This document shows, in pieces, positions 9,257-17,841 of a stretch of DNA of 64,000 bases. This stretch comes from Prevotella sp. GTDB lineage: Bacteria; Bacteroidota; Bacteroidia; Bacteroidales; Bacteroidaceae. Each line of letters opens with the position of its first letter. Positions within the stretch are counted from its first letter, which is position 1. Below the pieces are notes generated by a model. That model was given only the letters and a program-made list of their open reading frames with translations. It did not search any database and was not told where the DNA came from. The DNA lies in NCBI GenBank assembly GCA_015060485.1, contig SUYI01000005.1, forward strand, positions 104,466 through 168,465. Direction: 5' to 3'. The position numbers were made by a program, and so were the translations under genes.

Positions 9257-10465
9257 TTATACGTTTTCTTTCTGTTTAAAGGCGGTCAGCGTGCGGAAGA
9301 TAATCTTCATATCGAGGGCGAAATTGTAAGTCTGGCCATACTTGATGTCCAGCTGCTTGCGCTCCTCGGCACTCATATTTCCGCCCTTGCCGCGCTCTTC
9401 GACCTGCCAGAGACCCGTCAAGCCTGCAGGAGCCATGAAGCGGTCGATATTGGCATCGGCAGTGAGCTTCTCGGCCTCGTAGAGTGGGAGAGGACGGTTG
9501 CCGACAATCGACATATCGCCTTTGAGGATGTTGAAGAGCTGAGGAAGCTCGTCGATGCTGTATTTGCGGATGAACTGGCCCACCTTCGTGATGCGCGGGT
9601 CGTTTTCGATTTTGACAAAGGCATTGTTGATGTCTTCCTCTTTCTTCTTGGTATAGTCGCTTTCTGCCATCACGAAGTCGTCGCCAACGAGCATAATCTC
9701 GTCGTCGTCGATCATCATGATAGACTCCATGCCCATATCCATCATGTCTTGCTCGGCCTCTTCGCCCAACGGTGCCGTTACCGTCGTCTTGTGCTCCTCT
9801 GACTCTTCCTCATGCTCAGCATACTGGTTGTGATCCTTGCTCAGCTCCTTCAGGCGCTCTTCGGCATCGATGTACATGCTGCGGAACTTCAGGAAGTCGA
9901 AGATGGTGTAGTTGGTACCCACACGCTTGGACTTGAAGAGCACCGGTCCCGGGCTCTCCAAACGGATGGCAATAGCCGTAATGATAAAGACGGGCGATAG
10001 CAGGATGATGGCCAGGCCGGAGAAGACAATGTCGAACAGACGCTTCCAAACGGGAATCTTGAACTTCAGGATGTGGTACTTTGGTGCCTCGTCGTCGAAA
10101 AGGACGTTCTCGCGGTCGGAAATGAACTGGATCTTCTTGTTCAACTCCGTGACAGATGCCTCGGCCACAATGGTGTCGTTGATGCCACACTGCATGTAAA
10201 TCTTGCGCTCCTCTTCCGACATGTTGCTGGTGATGAGGATGATGTAGACATTGTGACACTTCTTGCGCAGATAGGTGATGGCCGTAATGTCCTCATTACG
10301 CACATTCCGCTCGAAAAAGACAATGAAATGCTCATTCGAGACGTGCGGAGTACATATTTGGGCGGCATCCTTATAGGTCGTGGTCATTCGAACCAGCTGA
10401 CCAGGGATGTACCGAAGACGTTCTTGTGTCTTAGGATTGTTACCTAAGTATACAACACCTATCAT
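9257..10465 (-). CDS. Initiating sugar-phosphate transferase (bacterial sugar transferase family) with N-terminal pseudo-receiver-like domain
   Basis: 402 aa; KRLFDIVFSGLAIILLSPVF, FLKFRSM, DELPQLFNILKGDMSIVGNRPLP, PAGLTGLWQV motifs. Confidence 0.9.
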   Translation of the reverse strand: MIGVVYLGNNPKTQERLRYIPGQLVRMTTTYKDAAQICTPHVSNEHFIVFFERNVRNEDITAITYLRKKCHNVYIILITSNMSEEERKIYMQCGINDTIVAEASVTELNKKIQFISDRENVLFDDEAPKYHILKFKIPVWKRLFDIVFSGLAIILLSPVFIITAIAIRLESPGPVLFKSKRVGTNYTIFDFLKFRSMYIDAEERLKELSKDHNQYAEHEEESEEHKTTVTAPLGEEAEQDMMDMGMESIMMIDDDEIMLVGDDFVMAESDYTKKKEEDINNAFVKIENDPRITKVGQFIRKYSIDELPQLFNILKGDMSIVGNRPLPLYEAEKLTADANIDRFMAPAGLTGLWQVEERGKGGNMSAEERKQLDIKYGQTYNFALDMKIIFRTLTAFKQKENV

Positions 10466-10488
10466 ATAATATAATAATGTATATTATT

Positions 10489-10857
10489 TTAATTAGGAAG
10501 GATCTTCTTGACACGAATCTTCAGCTCCATCGGGTTAAAGGGCTTGACGATGTAGTCCTCGGCACCGATTTCCAACAAACGGATACGCTCGCTGGTAGAG
10601 TCTTCACTGGACAACATAATCACAGGAATGTGGCGGAACAACTCGTTCTGCTTAATCCACTCCAAGAAATCGTCACCACGCATGCCCGGCATACGGATGT
10701 CGGAAATGATGAGGTCCGGCGTGTTTCCTGCCTGAAGCCACTTGACTCCCTGGAGTCCGTCAGGAAGCCATTGAACGTCATATTCACTCATCAAATAGAT
10801 GGAGAGCACCTTAGCGATGGTCTCTTTGTCATCAAGTATTAGTATTTTCTTTTTCAT
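10489..10857 (-). CDS. Single-domain response regulator (CheY-like)
   Basis: 122 aa; ILDDKE, DLIISDIRMPGM, VIMLSSEDS, EDYIVKPF receiver signature. Confidence 0.92.
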   Translation of the reverse strand: MKKKILILDDKETIAKVLSIYLMSEYDVQWLPDGLQGVKWLQAGNTPDLIISDIRMPGMRGDDFLEWIKQNELFRHIPVIMLSSEDSTSERIRLLEIGAEDYIVKPFNPMELKIRVKKILPN

Positions 10858-10903
10858 ATATGAAATAAAGCTTTAGTCAATAGAAATATAACACTTTTCG
10901 ATG

Positions 10904-10911
10904 CAAAGGTA
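10904..10911 (-). promoter_or_regulatory. Bacteroidetes -7 box (TACCTTTG) upstream of the response regulator
   Basis: Plus-strand CAAAGGTA about 50 bp upstream of the 10857 start; no perfect -33 TTTG. Confidence 0.5.
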
Positions 10912-11043
10912 AAAAAAAATTTTAAATTGTAGTCAATAAATGATAAAAAAATGATGAAAAAGTGCAAAAATCTTGGTTTTTAAAAGTATTTTAGGGAAAT
11001 TTGTAGAGCAAAACGTATTATTATTAGTATAACTATTCAGATT

Positions 11044-12531
11044 ATGGCAAACAGATATCTATTAGGATTCGATGTCGGTAGCTCATCAGTGAAGGCATCA
11101 TTAGTCAACGCCGACAGTGGCAAGTGTGTGGCAACAGCTTTCTTCCCCGAGAAGGAGGCTCCGATTACGGCCGTGAAGGCCGGATGGGCTGAGCAGGACC
11201 CGCAGATGTGGTGGGACAATGCCAAGTTGAGCCTTCAGAAGATTATGAAGGAGGCTGGTGCTACCGGCGAGGAAATCAAAGCCATCGGTATCTCGTATCA
11301 GATGCACGGTCTGGTGTGTGTGGACAAAAACCTGAAGGCGCTGCGTCCTGCCATCATCTGGTGCGACTCACGTGCTGTACCCTATGGCGAGAAGGCCTTT
11401 AAGGAACTGGGCGGTGAACAGTGTCTGAGTCACCTGCTGAACTCACCGGGTAACTTCACTGCCGCCAAACTGGCGTGGGTGAAGGAGAATGAACCGGAGC
11501 TGTACAGTCAGATTTATAAGATTATGTTGCCGGGTGATTATATCGCTATGCGACTGAGCGGAGTGGCCAACACGACAGTGAGTGGTCTGTCAGAAGGTAT
11601 GTTCTGGGACTTCAAGAACAACCAGGTGGCTGACTTCCTGATGAAGTACTATGGTTTTGACAGTTCGCTGATTGCCGATATCGTACCGACATTCGCCGAA
11701 CAAAGTGTGGTGAGTGCCGAGGCTGCTGCCGAACTGGGACTGAAGGCCGGCACGCCGATTACCTATCGTGGCGGTGACCAGCCGAACAACGCCCTGTCGC
11801 TGAATGTGCTGAATCCCGGTGAGATTGCCGCTACCGCCGGTACGTCGGGTGTGGTCTATGGTGTGCTGGGTGATGTGAACTACGATCCCAAGAGCCGTGT
11901 CAATACTTTTGCTCATGTGAACCATTCTGCTGACCAGACCCGTCTGGGTGTGCTGCTGTGTATCAATGGTACGGGTATTCTGAATGCATGGACACACCGT
12001 AACATCACGCCGGAGATTGGCTATGCCGAGATGAATGACCTGGCAGCCACAGCTCCTATCGGCAGCGAGGGCGTGACGGTGATTCCTTTCGGTAATGGTG
12101 CCGAGCGTGTGTTGGAGAACCGTGAGATTGGTTGTTCGATTAACGGACTGAACTTCAACAAGCATTCGAAGGCCCATCTGGTGCGTGCTGCCCAGGAGGG
12201 TATCGTCTTCTCGTTCTGCTACGGTATGGAAATCATGCAGCAGATGGGTATGGATATCAAGAAAATTCATGCCGGTAAGGCAAATATGTTCCTGAGCCCG
12301 CTGTTCCGTGATACGCTGGCTGGCGTGAGCGGTGCTACCATCGAGCTGTACGACACCGACGGTTCCGTAGGTGCTGCCAAGGGTGCCGGTATCGGTGCTG
12401 GCATCTACAAGAATGCCGACGAGGCTTTTGCATCGCTGGAGAAGTTGCAGGTGGTTGAACCCAAGGCTGCCGACCGTGAAGCTTATGCTGCTGCATATGC
12501 CCGCTGGAAGGAAGTTCTTCTGAAAAAGTAA
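11044..12531 (+). CDS. xylB: Xylulokinase / FGGY carbohydrate kinase
   Basis: 495 aa; LGFDVGSSSVKASLV, RPAIIWCDSRAV, GGDQPNNALSLNVL, GASGATIELYDTDGSVGAAKGAG. Confidence 0.88.
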   Translation: MANRYLLGFDVGSSSVKASLVNADSGKCVATAFFPEKEAPITAVKAGWAEQDPQMWWDNAKLSLQKIMKEAGATGEEIKAIGISYQMHGLVCVDKNLKALRPAIIWCDSRAVPYGEKAFKELGGEQCLSHLLNSPGNFTAAKLAWVKENEPELYSQIYKIMLPGDYIAMRLSGVANTTVSGLSEGMFWDFKNNQVADFLMKYYGFDSSLIADIVPTFAEQSVVSAEAAAELGLKAGTPITYRGGDQPNNALSLNVLNPGEIAATAGTSGVVYGVLGDVNYDPKSRVNTFAHVNHSADQTRLGVLLCINGTGILNAWTHRNITPEIGYAEMNDLAATAPIGSEGVTVIPFGNGAERVLENREIGCSINGLNFNKHSKAHLVRAAQEGIVFSFCYGMEIMQQMGMDIKKIHAGKANMFLSPLFRDTLAGVSGATIELYDTDGSVGAAKGAGIGAGIYKNADEAFASLEKLQVVEPKAADREAYAAAYARWKEVLLKK

Positions 12532-12558
12532 AAAGGTAAAAAAGTAAAAATGTAAAAA

Positions 12559-12594
12559 AAAATCGGGGCGGATTCGAAATCCACCCCGATTTTT
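12559..12594. terminator. Hairpin between convergent xylB and buk
   Basis: AATCGGGGcGGATTcgAAATCCaCCCCGATT stem flanked by A-run and T-run; usable from both sides. Confidence 0.8.
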
Positions 12595-12598
12595 ATGT

Positions 12599-13693
12599 TT
12601 AATCGTAAACTTTGGCTTCGCGCCGGCCAGTCAATACGGCTAAGGCATTGAGGGCCAAGGCCTCCATCTCGTCCTCACCGGGGAAGGTGTAGACGGGGGC
12701 GAGGAAACCGATGCGACGGCGTAGCTCGCTGATGATATACTCCGAATGGGCCATGCCGCCCGTAAAGAGAATGGCATCGATGTTGCCGCACAGCACGGCG
12801 GCCTCGGCGGCAATGTTTTTAGCCACATGATATATCATGGCGTCGATGATGAGCTTGGCGTGTTCGTCACCATTTTTGATGCGTTTCTGGATTTCACGCA
12901 GGTCGTTGGTGCCCAAGTGGGCATTGAGTCCGGCCTTACCGGCAATGCGCTTCAACAGCTGCTTCTCGTTGTACTTGCCACTGAAGCAGAGACGAATCAG
13001 GTCGGCAGCAGGCAACGAACCGGCACGTTCGGGCGAGAAGGGACCTTCGCCGTCGAGTGCATTATTGGCATCGATGGCCTTGCCGTGTTCGTGGGCTGCC
13101 ACACTGATGCCGCCACCCAGGTGACAGATAATCAGGTTCAAGTCTTCGTACTCCTTGCCGATGCCCCGGGCAAAGCGGCGGGCAATAGCGCGCTGGTTCA
13201 GGGCGTGCCAGATGCAGATGCGGGGCATGAGCGGTGAACCACTGATGCGGGCCAGGGGAGACAACTCGTCGACGACGCCTGGATCGGCGATGAACGAGCG
13301 GCATCTGGGCTGGTCGCCGTTTGGCTGCTGGCGATTAATCTCCTCTGCTATTTCGTAGGCAATGAGACAGCCCAGATTACAAGCATGGTTGTGCATCACA
13401 CAACCGTGCAGGGTGTCGTCCAACATTCGTCGGTTAATTTCGTAGACACCACCACTGATAGGTTTAACTAAACCGCCACGCCCGATGACGGCATCGAAGT
13501 CGAGTGGGATTTCGGCAGCGCGCAACTCGTCGATGACCAGCTGACGACGCAGGTCCTGCTGTTCGATGACATCGCTGAAACCAGCGAGTTCTTCCGGTGT
13601 GTGGGAGATGTTACGCAGCAAGATGGGGGTCTCGTCTTCGTAGACGGCCATCTTGGTAGAGGTGGAGCCGGGATTGATGACAAGAATTTTCAT
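12599..13693 (-). CDS. buk: Butyrate kinase
   Basis: ILVINPGSTSTKMAVYEDE, HLGGGISVAAHEHGKAIDANNALDGEGPFSPERAG; start set at ATG 13693, overlapping the ptb stop (ATGA). The track ORF extends too far upstream. Confidence 0.9.
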   Translation of the reverse strand: MKILVINPGSTSTKMAVYEDETPILLRNISHTPEELAGFSDVIEQQDLRRQLVIDELRAAEIPLDFDAVIGRGGLVKPISGGVYEINRRMLDDTLHGCVMHNHACNLGCLIAYEIAEEINRQQPNGDQPRCRSFIADPGVVDELSPLARISGSPLMPRICIWHALNQRAIARRFARGIGKEYEDLNLIICHLGGGISVAAHEHGKAIDANNALDGEGPFSPERAGSLPAADLIRLCFSGKYNEKQLLKRIAGKAGLNAHLGTNDLREIQKRIKNGDEHAKLIIDAMIYHVAKNIAAEAAVLCGNIDAILFTGGMAHSEYIISELRRRIGFLAPVYTFPGEDEMEALALNALAVLTGRREAKVYD

Positions 13694-14526
13694 ATGGCCG
13701 CCAAAGCAAGTGAGTAATACTTCGAGTCGGGACTGTCGGCACGTGACGGAAGCACACAACAGCACTGGGTGCCCTGCAGGACACCAGCGGTCTTGGCATA
13801 ACCGAAGAGCGTGATGGTCTTATAGAACACGTTGCCGGCCACGATATCGGGGAAAATCAGCGCGTCGGCCTGACCATCGATAACACTCTTGATGCCCTTT
13901 TCACGCAAAGAAACACTATCGAGCGATGTCTTCAGGTCGAGGGGACCGTCGATGATGCACCGTCCGAACTTACCCGTCTGTGCCTCGGCAATGATGTCGA
14001 GGTAGTCGGTGGTATAGGGAAATGCCTTAGCGCTGACCTTTTCGGCACAGTGGATGAGCGAGATGCGGGGTTCCTCAATGCCGAGGGCATGACACACATA
14101 GTTCATATAATGAATCTGCTGACGGCGCTGGGCGGTGGTAGGTACGGGAATGACGGCAGCATCGGTGAAGAACAGCAACTTTTCGTACTTGGGAATTTCA
14201 GCCATCGCTACATGGGTCAGCACATGGCCGGGACGGAGGATGCCTTTCTCCTTGTCCAGAATGGCACGCAGGATGACGTCGGTATTGATGAGACCCTTCA
14301 TCAGGATGTCGGCCTCACCATTCTTACAAAGTGCGACAGCCCGGCGGGCACACTCGTCCTTGTCGTCGCCATCGACATAGATGGGTTCGATGAAACCCAT
14401 CTCTTTGCCTTTCTCTACTGCATAGCGGGTACTGGCATCGTTGGCACAGACCACAGCTACACGTTTACGATCGCCCCGCTCCTGCAGGAAAACGATCATG
14501 TCATTCAAAGTTCTAATAGATTGCAT
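13690..14526 (-). CDS. ptb: Phosphate butyryltransferase / phosphate acyltransferase family
   Basis: 278 aa; MKGLINTDVILRAILDKEKGIL, HCAEKVSAKAFPYTTDYL; coupled to buk. Confidence 0.88.
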   Translation of the reverse strand: MQSIRTLNDMIVFLQERGDRKRVAVVCANDASTRYAVEKGKEMGFIEPIYVDGDDKDECARRAVALCKNGEADILMKGLINTDVILRAILDKEKGILRPGHVLTHVAMAEIPKYEKLLFFTDAAVIPVPTTAQRRQQIHYMNYVCHALGIEEPRISLIHCAEKVSAKAFPYTTDYLDIIAEAQTGKFGRCIIDGPLDLKTSLDSVSLREKGIKSVIDGQADALIFPDIVAGNVFYKTITLFGYAKTAGVLQGTQCCCVLPSRADSPDSKYYSLALAAI

Positions 14527-14566
14527 AGGTCTTTAAGTTATATTGTTTTGTTGAGGTTTTGTATAG

Positions 14567-15508
14567 TTATCGTTCTGCCCGCATGGGATTGTGAAGAAAA
14601 TCTTCGTAGGCCAGTCGGATGCCGTCCTCGAGTTCTGTCTTGTAGGTCCAGCCCAGCTTTGCTGCTTTACTCACATCCAGCAGCTTACGGGGTGTGCCGT
14701 TAGGCCGGGAAGTATCCCACTTGATGACGCCCTCGTAGCCAACAACTTTCGCCACCAACTCGGTCAATGCTTTGATGGTCAGTTCCTTACCAGTGCCGGC
14801 ATTCACTGTCTCGTTTCCTGAGTAGTTATTCATCAGGAACACACATAGGTTGGCGAGGTCGTCGACATAGAGGAATTCTCTTAAGGGACTGCCATCGCCC
14901 CAGCAGGTGACTTCTTTCAGACCGGCTTCCTTGGCCTCGTGGAAACGACGAATCAGTGCCGGCAGCACATGACTATGCTCCGGATGGTAGTTGTCGTTAG
15001 GGCCATAGAGGTTGGTTGGCATCACAGAGATATAATCAGTACCATATTGGCGGTTCAGAAATTCGCAGTACTTCAGTCCGCTGATCTTCGCCAATGCATA
15101 AGCTTCGTTGGTCTTTTCCAACTCCGACGTCAACAGGCAACTCTCCGGCATCGGCTGTGGCGCCATACGGGGATAGATGCAACTACTGCCCAGGAATTCG
15201 AGTTTCTTGCAACCGTTTTTCCAGGCGGCATGAATCACATTCATTTCCAGAATCATGTTGTCGTACATGAAGTCGGCCAAGGCGCTTTGGTTGGCAATGA
15301 TGCCTCCCACCTTGGCGGCAGCAAGGAACACGTACTCGGGCTTTTCCTCGACAAAGAAAGCTTCCACCTGATCCTGGCGGGTCAAGTCCAGTTCTTTGTG
15401 AGTCCGTGTAATAATATTGTTATAGCCTTGGCGCTGCAACTCACGGACAATGGCAGAACCCACCATGCCCCGGTGGCCTGCTACATAGATCTTACTATTA
15501 CTCTGCAT
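14567..15508 (-). CDS. fcl: GDP-L-fucose synthase
   Basis: [77 protein letters not shown]. Confidence 0.95.
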   Translation of the reverse strand: MQSNSKIYVAGHRGMVGSAIVRELQRQGYNNIITRTHKELDLTRQDQVEAFFVEEKPEYVFLAAAKVGGIIANQSALADFMYDNMILEMNVIHAAWKNGCKKLEFLGSSCIYPRMAPQPMPESCLLTSELEKTNEAYALAKISGLKYCEFLNRQYGTDYISVMPTNLYGPNDNYHPEHSHVLPALIRRFHEAKEAGLKEVTCWGDGSPLREFLYVDDLANLCVFLMNNYSGNETVNAGTGKELTIKALTELVAKVVGYEGVIKWDTSRPNGTPRKLLDVSKAAKLGWTYKTELEDGIRLAYEDFLHNPMRAER

Positions 15509-16592
15509 CTTCTTTTTCCATCTGTGCTTTGAGGAAAAGCTTTTTTACGAACTTCATATCGTGACGGACCATGATCTTGACGAGGTCTTCGAAACTGGTC
15601 TTCTGTGGGTTCCATCCCAGTTTGCTCTTGGCTTTCGAGGGGTCGCCCAACAGCTGGTCGACCTCGGCGGGACGGAAGTACTTGGGATCGACCTCGACGA
15701 GCGACTTGCCTGTTGCCTTGTCGTAACCCTTCTCGTCGACGCCGTCACCACGCCATTCGAGTTCTATACCAACCTCCTTGAAGGCGAGGGTGGCAAACTC
15801 GCGAACGGTATGGTATTCGCCGGTGGCAATGACGAAGTCGTCGGGTTCGGGCTGCTGCAGGATGAGCCACATGCATTCGATATAGTCTTTGGCATAGCCC
15901 CAGTCGCGCAGTGAGTTCAGGTTACCCAAGTAGAGCTTGTCCTGATAACCCTGTGCGATACGGGCGGCGGCCAGTGTAATCTTACGGGTGACAAAGGTCT
16001 CACCGCGACGCTCTGACTCGTGGTTAAAGAGAATACCATTGCAGCAGAACATGTTGTACGACTCACGGTAGTTCTTCATTATCCAGAAGCCATAGAGCTT
16101 GGCTACTGCATAGGGTGAACGGGGATAGAATGGTGTTGTTTCCGACTGCGGAACCTCCTGCACCTTACCATACAATTCGGATGTTGAAGCCTGATAGATG
16201 CGGCAGGTCTTCTCCAGTCCACAGATGCGGACGGCTTCCAGCAGGCGCAGCACACCATTGGCATCGGTGTCGGCGGTATATTCAGGTACGTCGAACGAGA
16301 CTTTTACGTGACTCTGTGCAGCCAGGTTATAGATCTCGTCGGGACGAATCTTGGAGATGACACGAATCAGCGATGACGAGTCGGTCATATCGGCCCAGTG
16401 CAGATTGACCAGACGCTTTTTCTTCATGTCGCGGACCCATTCGTCGAGATAGAGATGTTCGATACGGCCCGTATTGAAACTCGATGAACGGCGCATGAGG
16501 CCGTGAACCTCGTAGCCTTTTTCAATAAGGAATTCAGCCAGATAGCTTCCGTCCTGACCGGTAATACCAGTGATGAGAGCAACTTTACTCAT
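15498..16592 (-). CDS. gmd: GDP-mannose 4,6-dehydratase
   Basis: [65 protein letters not shown]. Confidence 0.96.
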   Translation of the reverse strand: MSKVALITGITGQDGSYLAEFLIEKGYEVHGLMRRSSSFNTGRIEHLYLDEWVRDMKKKRLVNLHWADMTDSSSLIRVISKIRPDEIYNLAAQSHVKVSFDVPEYTADTDANGVLRLLEAVRICGLEKTCRIYQASTSELYGKVQEVPQSETTPFYPRSPYAVAKLYGFWIMKNYRESYNMFCCNGILFNHESERRGETFVTRKITLAAARIAQGYQDKLYLGNLNSLRDWGYAKDYIECMWLILQQPEPDDFVIATGEYHTVREFATLAFKEVGIELEWRGDGVDEKGYDKATGKSLVEVDPKYFRPAEVDQLLGDPSKAKSKLGWNPQKTSFEDLVKIMVRHDMKFVKKLFLKAQMEKEDAE

Positions 16593-16615
16593 ATTTCTTG
16601 TTGATGTTTCGTTTG

Positions 16616-17686
16616 TTATTTGTCCTGTCCGGAGAACTGCTTGATGCGCTGTTCCTCGGAGAGCTTACATATTAATAAGGTGTCGTCGTTTTCAGCGACA
16701 ATATATCCGTTAAGACCCTGAACGACCACTTTCTTCTCCTGCGTGGTGTGAATGATACAGTCGTTGGATTCGAAGAGGGTAATGTCGGGACCTATGCAGG
16801 CATTGCCGTAGAGGTCTTTCTTGCTTTGCTGCAACAGAGAACCCCAGGTGCCTAGATCGCTCCAGCCAAAGTCGGCAGGACAGACAAAGATCTCCTCGGC
16901 CTTCTCCATGATGGCATAGTCGACGGAGATGTTCTCGCATTCGGGGAACAGACGGTTGATTTCCTCTTGTTCCTTATCAGTACCGTATATCGGCAGCATG
17001 GATTCGAAAATCTTGGCCATTGCGGGCTGGTAGATGCGGAAGGCATTGACGATGGTCGACACGTTCCAAATGAAGATGCCCGCATTCCAATAGTAATTCT
17101 TTTCGCTGATGTATTGTTGGGCAGTCTCCAGATCGGGCTTCTCGCGGAAACTGTCTACACGGAATATCTCCTTGTTGCGCAGCGACTTACTCGTTAGGTC
17201 GGCCTGAATGTAGCCATAGCCGGTCTCAGGACGTGTCGGCTTCATGCCCAGCGTCACAATGGCATCGGTGTCAGACGTGAATACCAGACATTCGGTGATG
17301 ACGCGGCGAAACTCCGTCGTATCCATCACGATATGGTCGCTGGGGGATACCACGATATTGGCCTTCGGATCGGAAGACTTGATGCGCCACGAGACGTAGG
17401 CAATACACGGTGCCGTGTTTCTGCGACAGGGCTCACAGAGAATATGGTCGGCAGGCATGTCGGGCAGCTGACTGCTGACGGTGTCGGCATATTTCTGATT
17501 GGTGACAACCCATACATTCTCTGCGGGGACGATACCAATGAAACGTTCAACGGTTAATTGGAGCAGCGACTTCCCAACACCTAAGACATCGATGAACTGC
17601 TTGGGCTTGTCGGCTGTGCTCATGGGCCAGAAACGGCTTCCTACGCCGCCGGCCATAATGACGAGATGGTTGTTTATTCTTGCCAT
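16616..17686 (-). CDS. manC: Mannose-1-phosphate guanylyltransferase
   Basis: [35 protein letters not shown]; start set at 17686 ([11 protein letters not shown]). Confidence 0.93.
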   Translation of the reverse strand: MARINNHLVIMAGGVGSRFWPMSTADKPKQFIDVLGVGKSLLQLTVERFIGIVPAENVWVVTNQKYADTVSSQLPDMPADHILCEPCRRNTAPCIAYVSWRIKSSDPKANIVVSPSDHIVMDTTEFRRVITECLVFTSDTDAIVTLGMKPTRPETGYGYIQADLTSKSLRNKEIFRVDSFREKPDLETAQQYISEKNYYWNAGIFIWNVSTIVNAFRIYQPAMAKIFESMLPIYGTDKEQEEINRLFPECENISVDYAIMEKAEEIFVCPADFGWSDLGTWGSLLQQSKKDLYGNACIGPDITLFESNDCIIHTTQEKKVVVQGLNGYIVAENDDTLLICKLSEEQRIKQFSGQDK

Positions 17687-17714
17687 AACATTCCTTGTAG
17701 TTGATAATTTCCTG

Positions 17715-17746
17715 CAAAAATACAAATATATTTTGATACTACCAAA
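17715..17746 (-). promoter_or_regulatory. Bacteroidetes promoter for the manC-gmd-fcl operon (TTTG-N20-TATTTTTG)
   Basis: Reverse strand TTTGgtagtatcaaaatatatttgTATTTTTG just upstream of manC. Confidence 0.65.
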
Positions 17747-17803
17747 AAAAATGTACCTTTAATTGCATTGAAAGCACTCTCGTTCGAAAATGCTTAGATA
17801 AAA

Positions 17804-17835
17804 TTTGGCAATTTGCTCACTTATTCGTACCTTTG
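17804..17835 (+). promoter_or_regulatory. Bacteroidetes promoter for the UvrD-family helicase (TTTG-N20-TACCTTTG)
   Basis: aaTTTGgcaatttgctcacttattcgTACCTTTG directly upstream of 17842. Confidence 0.75.
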
Positions 17836-17841
17836 TAGCCG

